Assembly: GCA_902791215.1 (NCBI GenBank)
Contig: CADAUZ010000001.1
Span: forward strand, 86,001-150,000
Reading direction: 5' to 3'
DNA: 64,000 bases
Source of the DNA: Oscillospiraceae bacterium
Lineage (GTDB): Bacteria > Bacillota > Clostridia > Oscillospirales > Oscillospiraceae
A program made the position numbers and the translations under genes. Shown piece after piece: positions 35,001 through 43,156 of this stretch. Each line of letters starts with the position of its first letter. The stretch's first letter is position 1. Under the pieces are notes generated by a model. That model was not told where the DNA came from and made no database searches. It worked only from the letters and a program-made list of their open reading frames with translations.

Positions 35001-36251
35001 ATCACTGTCAATGTCCAGATCCCCGTTCAGAAGGGCACGCTGGTACAAATCCGCCCGGGCGTCCGGACCGAAGGTCGCTTTACCTTGATAGATTTTGTTT
35101 AATGTGCCGTCGCTGCTCCATATCGTAAACGTGTTGTAAAGCACCTTGTACTTCAGGCCGATCGGGCAGTTATACTTTGTCTCGGCCTCGGTGGTGGAGC
35201 TGCCCTGTTCCAGCAGGACATTGGTATAGGGCGGGAGAGAGACGGAAACCGTTTCCGAAATGGTGCCGGACTTGGTCTCCGACGTGGTCTTCGACCAGCC
35301 GTCGGAGAAGATCTGTGACGCCGAGAAGGAAAGCTCCGGGGTGATCTTTGCAATTCTGAATGTAAACTCTGCGCCGATCTTGAACGCTTCCGTAAAGGAA
35401 TAGGTGAACGAATGATTCACCGTGCTGGTAATTGAAGAGGACCAGGACGTGGATACATTCTGGGAGGCGGTCACCGGTGAAAGGGTCATGTTCTTGACAT
35501 TGGAGGCGTACCTCCTTTCAGGTTTCTTCTCGTCCTTCAGGGTTGTGGTGACATAGTTTGTGCCGCTGTCGTCCGGCAGCAGGGCTACCGCCTGAAAATC
35601 CGTAAAATAGACCTCACAGCAAACCAGACAGTTGTCCTGATATCCGTAGCAGAGCGCTGCGACGACATCCTGATTCTTTTTCGCGGCGTTCGTCGATTCC
35701 GTTTTATGTCTGTCATAGGGATAATAGTAATCGGCCACATTCGGCATGTTCATCATCTCGCCGGGTATGGTTTCTTCGAGCGCCTGGGCAGCGTTATACA
35801 GGCTTGTAGCGTAAACGACCTGCGAAGAGCCCGCCTGGAAGTTCCCTTCCTCAGCGTTCCCGTTCTCGATTGCGTTAATCAGACAGTTGATGGCGGTGTC
35901 CTTGCCAGCATTAAACGGTGTGGTGGTGCCGTCCTTCAGATAATTGGAATCAAAACACATCCCGACGCCGGCCTCCAGCCACATCTGCGCCATGGAGCGG
36001 TACCCGAGCGCTGGGCTTGTGAGCTCCATCATATCGCGGAGATACTTGGGCGGGCTTTCAAAGTTTGGCGAATTTACGTTATAATATGTGAGCCCGTCGA
36101 GTTCGTATGTATCCAGCGCCGCGGCGGGCGTCTTCGGTTCCTCCTCTGCGAAGGCCGTGCCCATGCAGCTCATCAGCGTGAGCAGCGCAAGGGCAAGCGC
36201 TGTGAGCCGCTTTGCCCAGAGGCGCGATCCAGCGTTGCCTTTTTTCTTCAT
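32022..36251 (-). CDS. Giant secreted protein: aerolysin-like segment, Ig/MBG-like repeats, BspA-type LRR
   Basis: This 1409-residue protein has a signal peptide (residues 1-35; AFA cut, with an LMSC sequence as a weaker lipobox). A cysteine-containing N-terminal domain of unknown family covers about 45-240. Residues 250-375 are Ser/Thr-rich alternating strands ending ETVSVSLPPYTNVLLEQG. This pattern resembles the membrane-insertion region and VPP strand of aerolysin/ETX-MTX2 pore-forming toxins. Ig-like and MBG-like beta domains follow (about 595-1300, with repeated YxGExxP and DAGxY motifs), then LRR_5 units (1315-1400, EAFAG and DAFENC). There is no sortase signal. The toxin call is inference; a host or microbe surface-binding protein is the alternative. 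A tandem paralogue lies upstream. Confidence 0.8.
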   Translation of the reverse strand: MKKKGNAGSRLWAKRLTALALALLTLMSCMGTAFAEEEPKTPAAALDTYELDGLTYYNVNSPNFESPPKYLRDMMELTSPALGYRSMAQMWLEAGVGMCFDSNYLKDGTTTPFNAGKDTAINCLINAIENGNAEEGNFQAGSSQVVYATSLYNAAQALEETIPGEMMNMPNVADYYYPYDRHKTESTNAAKKNQDVVAALCYGYQDNCLVCCEVYFTDFQAVALLPDDSGTNYVTTTLKDEKKPERRYASNVKNMTLSPVTASQNVSTSWSSSITSTVNHSFTYSFTEAFKIGAEFTFRIAKITPELSFSASQIFSDGWSKTTSETKSGTISETVSVSLPPYTNVLLEQGSSTTEAETKYNCPIGLKYKVLYNTFTIWSSDGTLNKIYQGKATFGPDARADLYQRALLNGDLDIDSDVHWPNMLAIEGMRDKITKITNHVPMSPVGASFREKLDTTYTEVKSIAPLEPLAVVKILPPDVSIVGSQQQSYTNLNYLHADMKVGESSYTNYLKLRGENAFGAEYYGFSYRNGDWIVVKPDGTEWDDDTAPVKVEKDSATGYIRYTAVKPGTCFLKYVIDEDCYATASSDTCTKNSDLVSTAALEITVSGVKEDISPTGTITVSGNYFGFVGKEPTALDGENGLTVSIQDFSGKELEKPYYWEKKELDSRGIQINDENKVSFTKTGKFHVRAVCDEIAAKSDWYEIEVHNYTFTAEGANIMASCTDPECDDVMFTVERPKKTTYGDGKSAWASVTGKIPGMTPPTVVYWRGTEELSAPPRDAGVYAASITIGDATARVEYKIEQAEAAVTALPTASSITAGQPLSASTLTGGEADTAGSFRWKDETLRPGAADSEKTEYEVIFTPKSENYKPVVCKVKLSVEAAPTEIRTAPAEKDLTYNGEEQELVTPGEAVNGRIVYAVTEEENPDPVKLEYFSAIPTAVEAGTYNVWYMTVGADEHSDSEPQCIPVEIKKAVPEIEFPVRQLLMTGKDQPLVVDPIVTPSKGVTVYYSLGDTENEIVNSPMGRALGEYKVYYRIESSTPSCESLPYGDPVYISIQTALEDQLPDLQVSLADWTYGEEPEQPVVSGNKDYPVSYRYREQLEDEDAYTETVPTDAGEYVVEAAVSSGDYWGTVTATAFFSIEKRTPVLDEDYVILPNNLDYDGSYRPLVDSAVKDETKLKIWYSFDKTNVLAGTPKKRDPGTYEIWYKVSGDSNYEEMIEWSGPIVARILTPITVSVKDGAKFYDGKPMRIAYSIEGLPEGCTADNVVFSGSITDVGSKSIRVMNISINDEQGNDITDACRFVFIPGRQVVLDEADFEVPAMLKEIETEAFAGIGAESVMLTESVERVDADAFENCPQLKTFIVCGAETEIDNRALSGCDEVIVYAPDGSPAEKFAEYNKFSFIPLVNQPA

Positions 36252-36367
36252 ATTTATGCCTCCTTCTTCTGCCTGTCCGGAAGTTTCAAGCCCGCATGAC
36301 GCCGCAGCCGAACAGACCGGGCCGGGGTTTTACCGTATTCCGAATATCCAATAAATGCCTTTCTGTT

Positions 36368-36396
36368 ATTATAATAAATCAGGAATCTCATGTCAA
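36368..36396 (-). promoter_or_regulatory. Consensus sigma-A promoter of the 1409-residue protein gene
   Basis: TTGACA (36391-36396), a 17-bp spacer and TATAAT (36368-36373) match the consensus at every position. The 117-bp leader is very similar to that of the paralogue. Confidence 0.85.
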
Positions 36397-36440
36397 GAAA
36401 AAGGAAAAAGCCAGGGGGAACCATGCTTGCTACCCCCGGC
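36397..36440 (-). terminator. Terminator of the upstream paralogue
   Basis: Minus-strand GCCGGGGG and CCCCCTGGC form a stem (36433-36440 with 36410-36418, one bulge), followed by TTTTTCCTTTTTC. It ends right at the -35 of the next gene. Confidence 0.75.
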
Positions 36441-36492
36441 AATTGTTATGCTCCAGCGTCCGAATCGGGACGCCGGAGCATTTGGGTTTTGT

Positions 36493-39400
36493 TTATCCGG
36501 CCTGATTCAAAAGCGGGATAAAGTCGATCTTGTTTTCCTCCGCAAATTCCGCGGCCTTGCTGCCCGCCGGAGCGTAGACGGTGACGTTCTCGCAGCCCAT
36601 GAGGGCGTCGGGGCCAAGCTCCGTTTCCGTGCCGAGGACGATGAAGGCCGTGAGCTTTTCGCAGTCTCTAAAGGCATCGAAGCCGACCTCCTCCACGCTC
36701 TCCAGGAGCAGGACGCTCTCGGCGCCGATCCCGGTAAAGGCCTCCGGAGCGATAGATTTCAATGCCGCGGGCACGATGAAGTCGGGCTCCGCCAGAACGA
36801 CCAGCCTGCCGGGCACAAAGCGGACGGAGCACTCGCCGGTGACATCGTCTCCGTACGGGTCTGTGATCTTCAGGCTCACAACGGAAATCTCAATCTCTCC
36901 CACGTCGGAGATGCTGTCGCCGCTGTAGACCACGTCGCTGACCGTGTACTCGTCACTCAGGCCGTCAAGCGTCCAGCTCAGAGGAACGGGCATGCCGTCA
37001 TAGAATTTTGCGGCGTTCGGCACTGTAACCGTGACCTCCGACTGTATGGAGACGGCAATCGGGCCGGCCCATTCGGAGAGGTCCTCATAGTTTCTGTTGC
37101 CGCTGACCTTGTACCAGATCGTGTAGTCGCCGATGTCGCGCTTCTTCGGCGTTCCGGCGAGGGTGTTCTTCCGGTCAAAGCTGCACCAGAGCTTCAGGCC
37201 GCTCCCCTCTTTGACCTCGATGGCGACCAGCTCTTTATAGGTGCCGTCATAGATCGGCTCGAGCGGGACGATATCGAAATCCTCTCCCAGGACCGGGACG
37301 CGCTTGTTGATCGAAAAGTTTGCGGTGATGCTGTGCTCGCCGTAGAAGTTCGAGGCTGCGGCGGTGGCCTTCACGGTATAGTCGCCCGCGTCGGTCGGCA
37401 CGTCCGCGCTGTAGTCTTCGTCGAGGGCATTGCGCTCCTTGTACTGGAAGCTTACCGGGATATTGTGGGGGTTACCGGAGACGACGGGCGCCTTCGGCTC
37501 TTCGCCGTAGGTCCAGTCATCCATGCTCAGGTCCAGATCGGAAAGCACTTCCTCCAGATTTTCGAGGATCATGATCTTCACCGGCTCGCCGTAGGGTACG
37601 GATTCGACGGAGGGATTGCTGCTCTCCACGCGGTAGTAGAGCGTATAGGTGCCGGGCTCATTCCCCGTCGGCGCTTCGGTCAGCTCATTGTCGGGATCAT
37701 CCAGGCTGTAGTGCAGCGTCACACCAACATTGGGCTTCACGACGGGGTCGAGCGCCAGGGGCTGATCCTCACCGGTGTACGGCAGGACCAGGTTGGGGAA
37801 GCTGACGGTGGGGACGGCCTTTTCAATGATCGCCACCGTATTGATCGGGTAAATATGGATGTCTTTGGAGTCGCGTACGGCGTGCCAGATGTAGTAGGTT
37901 CCGGCATCCACGGCGGTGGGGACCTTCTCGCTGTATTCCAGCGTTTCAATGTCGATATCCTCGTTCTGAGAAACACCGTACAAGAGACTACCGACATCGG
38001 TTTCACCCGGAACAACAAGCTCCTGTGCCTCGCCGGTATAGGCCAGTCTCCTGCCCATTGGCTTGACCGTTACACTGGGCTGCGGGAGAACCATGGGCAC
38101 CGTCACATAAACGAAGGCAGGCGCATAGTTCGGGTTTGTGGGGGTAAAGGTCACCTGATACGGCGTTGTATTGCTGTCCTCCAGCTTGGGATAAATACCG
38201 GTCTCGGACCACGCGAAGCTGCCCGGCGTGTTGGCTGTGCCGCCGGTAAGCTTGCTGTAATAAAGTGAACTTCCGACCGAGAGTTCATCGGCGGTGGGCA
38301 GCTCAGCAATGACCGGCTGGGCCTTTTCGATCGTGTACTCCACCTCAGCCTTCGCGCTGCCGATGGTGATGCTGGCGGTATAGGTCCCCGCGTCTCTCGG
38401 AGGCCCGGAGAGCTTTTCGGTGCCGCGCCGGTACTCAACCGTCGGCGGGGTCATGCCCGCGATCTTGCCGGTCACGGACGCCCAGGCGCTCTTGCCGTCG
38501 CCGTAGACGGTCTTCTCGGGGCGGTGCAGGGTATACATCATGTCGGGGCACTCGGGGTCGGTGCAGGTGGCCATGATGTTGGCGCCCTCGGGGGTAAAGG
38601 TGTAATTGTGCACGTCGATCTCGTACCAGTTGGATTTGGCGGCAATGTCGTCGCAGACCACGCGGACATGGTATTTGCCGGTCTGCGTGAAGGTGACCTT
38701 GTTTTCCGCGTTGAACTGGATGCCGCGGCTGTCGAGCTCCTGCTTTTCCCAGTAATACTTCACATCCAGCTCCTTGCCGCTCATGTCACGGATGGAGACA
38801 TTCAGGCCGTCGGGCCCGTCAAGAGCATCCGGATCACTGCCGACAAGGCCGAAGTAGTTGCCCGTGATGGTGATGGTGCCGGTGGGGTTGAGCTCCTCCT
38901 TGACGCCGGAGACCGTGACCTCCAGCGTAGCTGTGTTCAAAAGATCGCTGTTTTTGGTAAAGGTGGTGGCACTGTTGACCGTCGAGTAGACGTTCTCGTC
39001 AATGATGTACTTGAGGTAGCAGGTGCCGGGCTTGATGCCCGTATAGCGCGTAAAGCCGGTCGCGCTGTCTATGTCCACCTTGACGGGGGCGGTGTCGTCT
39101 TTCCATTCCGTACCGTCCGGCTTTGTGACGATCCAGTGGCCGTTTCGCGGGCTGAAGCCGTAATACTCCGCGCCGTATCTGTTTTCGCCTCTGAGCGTGA
39201 GGTAGTTTGTGTAGGAGGATTCACCCATCTTCAGGGTCTTGTGCAGATAGTTCTGGTCGGTCGGGCTCGGCGGTACGATCTTCACAACGGCCAGCGGCTC
39301 CAGCGGCACAATGCTCTTGACCTCGGTATAGGTGGTGTCCCGCGTCTCGCGGAAGATTGCGCCCGTGTCCGACATGGGGACATGGGATGTAATCGTTTTG

Positions 39401-39981
39401 ATCGCATCGTTTACACCGGCGACGGCATTCACAGATTTCCAGTTTATCTCGTCGTCCACAGTCATGTCGCCAAGCTGAATAGCCCGCCTGTAGAGGTCGG
39501 CTCTGGCGTCGCCCCCGCTGTTCTGACCGAATTGCCCGCTGAACTCCGCAGATTTGACCAGACCTGCGTTTGCGGACGTTTCCGTGATGTATTTGATAAG
39601 CACATTGTATCTTAAGCCGATCGGGCAGTTATACCTTGTCTCAGCCTCGGTCGAGGTGCTGCCCTGCTCCAGCAGGACATTGGTATAGGGAGGGAGAGAA
39701 ACGGATACCGTTTCCGAGAGGTTGCCGGTCTTGGTATCCGTCGTGGTCTTCGACCAGCCGTTGGTAAAGGTCTGCGTCGCCGAAAAGGAGAATTCCGCCG
39801 AGACCTCCGCAATCGCAAAGTTGTGCTTTGCCCCGATCTTGATGGCTTCGCTATAGGCATACGCCGATGAAGAATTTACCTGGCTGCTTACAGAGCTTTG
39901 CCAACCGGTGGACACGTTCTGGGAGGCCTGCACCGTCGACAGGGTCATGTTCTTGACATTGGAGGCGTATGTCCGTGCCGG
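36493..39981 (-). CDS. Giant secreted protein paralogue, 3' part after frameshift
   Basis: This frame of about 1160 residues, from PARTYASNVKNMTLSTVQ onward, continues the protein begun at 40726 but in another reading frame. It parallels residues 245-1409 of the neighbouring paralogue: the aerolysin-like segment (SETVSVSLPPYTNVLLEQG), Ig/MBG-like domains with YTGEDQP and YTGEAQE repeats, and an LRR_5 C terminus (PEAFTGIGAES, DAFRDCEKL). The frame stays open to 40080, but that extension is a shadow of the 5' frame. It has no signal peptide of its own, so as read here it would not be exported. Confidence 0.75.
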   Translation of the reverse strand, partial: PARTYASNVKNMTLSTVQASQNVSTGWQSSVSSQVNSSSAYAYSEAIKIGAKHNFAIAEVSAEFSFSATQTFTNGWSKTTTDTKTGNLSETVSVSLPPYTNVLLEQGSTSTEAETRYNCPIGLRYNVLIKYITETSANAGLVKSAEFSGQFGQNSGGDARADLYRRAIQLGDMTVDDEINWKSVNAVAGVNDAIKTITSHVPMSDTGAIFRETRDTTYTEVKSIVPLEPLAVVKIVPPSPTDQNYLHKTLKMGESSYTNYLTLRGENRYGAEYYGFSPRNGHWIVTKPDGTEWKDDTAPVKVDIDSATGFTRYTGIKPGTCYLKYIIDENVYSTVNSATTFTKNSDLLNTATLEVTVSGVKEELNPTGTITITGNYFGLVGSDPDALDGPDGLNVSIRDMSGKELDVKYYWEKQELDSRGIQFNAENKVTFTQTGKYHVRVVCDDIAAKSNWYEIDVHNYTFTPEGANIMATCTDPECPDMMYTLHRPEKTVYGDGKSAWASVTGKIAGMTPPTVEYRRGTEKLSGPPRDAGTYTASITIGSAKAEVEYTIEKAQPVIAELPTADELSVGSSLYYSKLTGGTANTPGSFAWSETGIYPKLEDSNTTPYQVTFTPTNPNYAPAFVYVTVPMVLPQPSVTVKPMGRRLAYTGEAQELVVPGETDVGSLLYGVSQNEDIDIETLEYSEKVPTAVDAGTYYIWHAVRDSKDIHIYPINTVAIIEKAVPTVSFPNLVLPYTGEDQPLALDPVVKPNVGVTLHYSLDDPDNELTEAPTGNEPGTYTLYYRVESSNPSVESVPYGEPVKIMILENLEEVLSDLDLSMDDWTYGEEPKAPVVSGNPHNIPVSFQYKERNALDEDYSADVPTDAGDYTVKATAAASNFYGEHSITANFSINKRVPVLGEDFDIVPLEPIYDGTYKELVAIEVKEGSGLKLWCSFDRKNTLAGTPKKRDIGDYTIWYKVSGNRNYEDLSEWAGPIAVSIQSEVTVTVPNAAKFYDGMPVPLSWTLDGLSDEYTVSDVVYSGDSISDVGEIEISVVSLKITDPYGDDVTGECSVRFVPGRLVVLAEPDFIVPAALKSIAPEAFTGIGAESVLLLESVEEVGFDAFRDCEKLTAFIVLGTETELGPDALMGCENVTVYAPAGSKAAEFAEENKIDFIPLLNQAG

Positions 39982-40726
39982 TGGAGTCCCGCAGCGTCGT
40001 GGTGACATAGTTTTTGCCGCTGTTGTCCGGCAGCAGCGCCACCACCTTGAAATCCGTAAAATAAACCTCGGCGATGGCAAGGCAGTTGTTCTGATATCCC
40101 CAGCAGACAGCCGCGATTACATCCTTCTTCTGCTTTGCCGCGTCCGCTTGATCCGAGGGATAGGGACGGAATATGTTTTTGACATCGCCCATATTGTACA
40201 AATCCGTGGGCAATGCGAACAGCAACTGCGTGGCGGCATTATCCATACTCGTTGCGTAAATGACCTGAGAGGAGCCTGCCTTGAAGTTATCGCTCTGCGC
40301 CGAGCGGCTGTCGTTTGTGATTCCCTGTAACATCGTCGCGGCAGCCTTCGTTTTGTCATAATTGAATACCGGTGAAAGATTTGTCAGTCCGGATTCCTCT
40401 TTCAGGTTCTCCCAGCCGATCGCCATGCCGGTGCCGAGCTCCATCCACAACTGGGCCATGGAGCGGTTGCCGAGCTCGCTGCTCTTATTCGACATGAGAT
40501 CGCGGAGGAATTTTTCCTTGATCTGAAAGTTCTGCGAGTGCACATTGTAATACGTGAGCCCGTCGAGCACGTATGTCTCCTGCGCCGCGGCGGGCGGTTC
40601 CGCCGGGGTCGTCGTCTCTTCGGCGAAGGCCGTGCCCATGCAGCCGAGCACCGTCACCAGTGCAAGAGCAAACGCGATCAGCTGCCTGACGGCGAGGTGC
40701 GATCCAGCGTTGCCTTTTTTCTTCAT
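39851..40726 (-). CDS. Giant secreted protein paralogue, 5' part before frameshift
   Basis: The frame begins MKKKGNAGSHLAVRQLIAFA, a signal peptide nearly identical to the paralogue, with GTAFA cleavage or a VLGC lipobox-like sequence. The matching N-terminal domain runs to YFTDFKVVALLPDNSGKNYV. After TTTLRDSTG the similarity jumps to another frame near 39970-39990; the last 40 or so codons of this frame are unrelated. One extra base (or two missing) explains it. No long homopolymer is present there, so it may be a true mutation or a sequencing error. ATG has AGGAGACATAA upstream. Confidence 0.75.
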   Translation of the reverse strand: MKKKGNAGSHLAVRQLIAFALALVTVLGCMGTAFAEETTTPAEPPAAAQETYVLDGLTYYNVHSQNFQIKEKFLRDLMSNKSSELGNRSMAQLWMELGTGMAIGWENLKEESGLTNLSPVFNYDKTKAAATMLQGITNDSRSAQSDNFKAGSSQVIYATSMDNAATQLLFALPTDLYNMGDVKNIFRPYPSDQADAAKQKKDVIAAVCWGYQNNCLAIAEVYFTDFKVVALLPDNSGKNYVTTTLRDSTGTDIRLQCQEHDPVDGAGLPERVHRLAKLCKQPGKFFIGVCL

Positions 40727-40831
40727 ATTTATGTCTCCTTCTTCTGCCTGTCCGGAAGTTTCAAGTCCGCATGGCGCCGCGATAAGAGCGCCCGGCGGGG
40801 GTCTTGCCGCATTTCAATAAATACTCAGTTT

Positions 40832-40861
40832 ATTATAAATTTCCGAAGTGCCGTATGTCAA
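40832..40861 (-). promoter_or_regulatory. Promoter of the frameshifted paralogue
   Basis: TTGACA (40856-40861) and TATAAT (40832-40837) are consensus hexamers with an 18-bp spacer. Confidence 0.8.
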
Positions 40862-40885
40862 GAAAAAGGCGTTAAAAAATGCAAA

Positions 40886-40928
40886 AAATCCGTATCAACC
40901 CGGACAACAAGCGGATTAACACGGATTT
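40886..40928 (-). terminator. trxA terminator
   Basis: AAATCCGT and ACGGATTT form the base of a long stem extended by wobble pairs. On the minus strand TTTTTTGC follows, 40 bp after the trxA stop. Confidence 0.75.
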
Positions 40929-40966
40929 GTGGGTATAATTGTTTTATAATGCTATGCTGGAAATAC

Positions 40967-41272
40967 TCACTTGAGCAGATCCTTGAGGCCCTGCAGATCG
41001 GTGTAGCCGACATGGGTGGCCTTGACCTGGCCGTCCTGCATGGCGATGAGGGTCGGGATGCTCATGACGCGGAATTTGCGGGCAAGGGTGGGCTCGGCGT
41101 CCACGTCGACCTTGCAGACCTTGACGGTGTCGCCGCACTCGGCATCGAGCTGGTCGACGATGGGAGCCTGCATCTTGCAGGGGCCGCACCAGGTGGCCCA
41201 GAAGTCGATGAGGACGAGGCCCTGGGAAGTGACGGAATCGAAATTGTCCTTGGTAAGATGAGTAACAGCCAT
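40967..41272 (-). CDS. trxA: Thioredoxin
   Basis: The 101-residue protein has the redox site WCGPC (Cys29, Cys32) in DFWATWCGPCK and the cis-proline SIPT loop. It is a cytoplasmic disulfide reductant. AAAGGAG precedes the ATG. It is a single-gene unit, divergent from glnS and closed by its own terminator. No thioredoxin reductase gene is nearby. Confidence 0.96.
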   Translation of the reverse strand: MAVTHLTKDNFDSVTSQGLVLIDFWATWCGPCKMQAPIVDQLDAECGDTVKVCKVDVDAEPTLARKFRVMSIPTLIAMQDGQVKATHVGYTDLQGLKDLLK

Positions 41273-41345
41273 GATGAATCTCCTTTATATTTCTATATTT
41301 TTCTACACCTTATAGGTCGTTTGAAATTAATCTACCATATTTTTA

Positions 41346-41374
41346 TTGAAAACACAAGAGCAATCGTATATAAT
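41346..41374 (+). promoter_or_regulatory. glnS promoter
   Basis: TTGAAA (41346-41351) and TATAAT (41369-41374) are spaced 17 bp, about 50 bp upstream of the start. The leader is too short for a T-box. Confidence 0.7.
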
Positions 41375-41425
41375 ACAAAAGTTAGTAAAACCCCGCCGCG
41401 TTTCGCGGCAGAACGGAGAAAAGAA

Positions 41426-43111
41426 ATGGAAGAGAACGCCAGGAACTTTATCGACGCATTCATCCGGGAGGACATCGCCGAGGGCGGTCAGTTTGCCGGC
41501 ATGAAGGTACACACCCGCTTCCCGCCCGAGCCTAATGGCTATCTGCACATCGGCCACTGCAAGGCCCTGACCATCGACTTCGGCACGGCGGAGCACTTCG
41601 GCGGCATCTGCAACCTGCGCATGGACGACACCAACCCCGCCAAGGAGGACACCGAGTTTGTCGACGCCATCCAGGAGGACATCCACTGGCTGGGCTTTGA
41701 CTGGGGCGACCGCTTTTATTATGGCTCTGATTACTTTGAAAAAACCTACGAATACGCAATCGAGCTCATCAAAAAGGGCCTCGCCTACGTGTGCGAGCTG
41801 ACGCCCGATCAGTTCCGTGAGTACCGCGGCGACACCACCCACCCCGCCGTGAGCCCCTGGCGCGACAGGCCCATCGAGGAAAATCTTGCCCTCTTCGAGC
41901 GGATGAAAAACGGCGAGTTCGAGGAGGGCCAGTACACCCTTCGCGCGAAGATCGACCTTGCCAGCGGCAACTTCAATATGCGCGATCCGGTCCTCTACCG
42001 CATCCGCTATATCGAGCATCACCGCCAGGGCACCAAGTGGTGCATCTTCCCCATGTACGACTTTGCCCACCCCATCCAGGACGCGCTGGAGGGCATCACC
42101 CACTCTCTGTGCTCCCTCGAGTATGAGGCGCACCGTCCGCTCTATGACTGGGTGGTTTCCAATGTGTCCATCCCCTATCACAAGCCCCGTCAGATCGAGT
42201 TTGCCCGCCTCGGCATCAATTATACGGTCATGTCCAAGCGCAAGCTCAGAAAGCTTGTGGAGGAGGGCTACGTCTCCGGCTGGGACGATCCGCGCATGCC
42301 GACCCTCTGCGGCCTCCGCCGCCGCGGCTACACTTCCGCCTCCCTCCGTACCTTCTGCGAGAAGATCGGTGTATCAAAGGTCGACTCCACGGTCGACTGG
42401 GCGCTGCTGGAAAGCTGCCTGCGCGACGATCTGAACGAAAACGCCCGCCGCGTCATGGCGGTCCTGCGCCCCGTGAAGCTCACCGTCACCAACTACCCCG
42501 AGGGACAGAGCGAGCTGCTGACCGTGGAAAACAATCCCCTCAAGCCTGCCGACGGCACCCGCGAGGTCAGCTTCTCCCGCCACCTCTGGGTGGAGCGCGA
42601 CGACTTCATGGAAATCCCCGCCCCCAAGTACAAGCGCCTCTACCCCGGCAATGAAGTCCGCCTCAAGGGCGCGTACCTTGTCACCTGCACCGGCTGCGTC
42701 AAGGACGTCCATGGCAACGTGACCGAGATCCTCTGCGAGTACGACCCCGACAGCCGCGGCGGCGATCCCGCCGACGGGCGCAAGGTCAAGGGCGCGACCA
42801 TTCACTGGGTGGACGCCGCCACCGCCGCCGACGCCGAGGTGCGCGTATACGACTACCTCTTCTCCGATCCCGAGCCCGACGGCCCGGACAAGAATTTCCT
42901 CGACGCGCTCAACCCCGAGAGCCTCACGGTGCTGACCGGCTGCAAGGTGGAAAAGTGCCTTTCCGAGATCCCCATGCCCGAGCACGGCAAGAACGCCGAG
43001 AGCTTCCAGTTCATGCGTCAGGGCTACTTCTGCCTCGATAACCGCGACGCCGCCCCCGGCCACCTGGTCTTCAACCGGGCCGTGGCACTCAAGGACAGCT
43101 TCAAGAAATAA
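41426..43111 (+). CDS. glnS: Glutaminyl-tRNA synthetase
   Basis: The 561-residue class I enzyme has FPPEPNGYLHIGHCKA (HIGH at 41-44) and VMSKRKLR as the KMSKS equivalent, followed by the two beta-barrel anticodon-binding domains. It charges tRNA-Gln directly. GlnS occurs in only part of the Firmicutes, others using GatCAB. The ATG at 41426 with GGAGAAAAG upstream is chosen. The frame is open for nearly 300 further codons on the left, but those codons only shadow trxA and the gap. Confidence 0.95.
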   Translation: MEENARNFIDAFIREDIAEGGQFAGMKVHTRFPPEPNGYLHIGHCKALTIDFGTAEHFGGICNLRMDDTNPAKEDTEFVDAIQEDIHWLGFDWGDRFYYGSDYFEKTYEYAIELIKKGLAYVCELTPDQFREYRGDTTHPAVSPWRDRPIEENLALFERMKNGEFEEGQYTLRAKIDLASGNFNMRDPVLYRIRYIEHHRQGTKWCIFPMYDFAHPIQDALEGITHSLCSLEYEAHRPLYDWVVSNVSIPYHKPRQIEFARLGINYTVMSKRKLRKLVEEGYVSGWDDPRMPTLCGLRRRGYTSASLRTFCEKIGVSKVDSTVDWALLESCLRDDLNENARRVMAVLRPVKLTVTNYPEGQSELLTVENNPLKPADGTREVSFSRHLWVERDDFMEIPAPKYKRLYPGNEVRLKGAYLVTCTGCVKDVHGNVTEILCEYDPDSRGGDPADGRKVKGATIHWVDAATAADAEVRVYDYLFSDPEPDGPDKNFLDALNPESLTVLTGCKVEKCLSEIPMPEHGKNAESFQFMRQGYFCLDNRDAAPGHLVFNRAVALKDSFKK

Positions 43112-43128
43112 GAATACCCATAATCAGC

Positions 43129-43152
43129 AACGCGCCGCAGATGCGGCGCGTT
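43129..43152. terminator. Terminator between glnS and the helicase gene
   Basis: AACGCGCCGC/GCGGCGCGTT is a perfect 10-bp stem with an AGAT loop, followed by GTTTCT. It separates convergent genes. Confidence 0.75.
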
Positions 43153-43156
43153 GTTT

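Noticed and set aside
36355..38268. 637-residue plus-strand frame opposite the second paralogue
   Set aside because: Same kind of antisense shadow as the first, with no start signal or recognisable domain.
40538..41425. Long N-terminal extension of GlnS
   Set aside because: The extra codons cross the paralogue start, trxA antisense and the glnS promoter. Family length and a good ribosome-binding site fix the start at 41426.
41273..41425. T-box leader in front of glnS
   Set aside because: The gap is short, already holds a good promoter 50 bp before the start and lacks the GGTGGTACC core.
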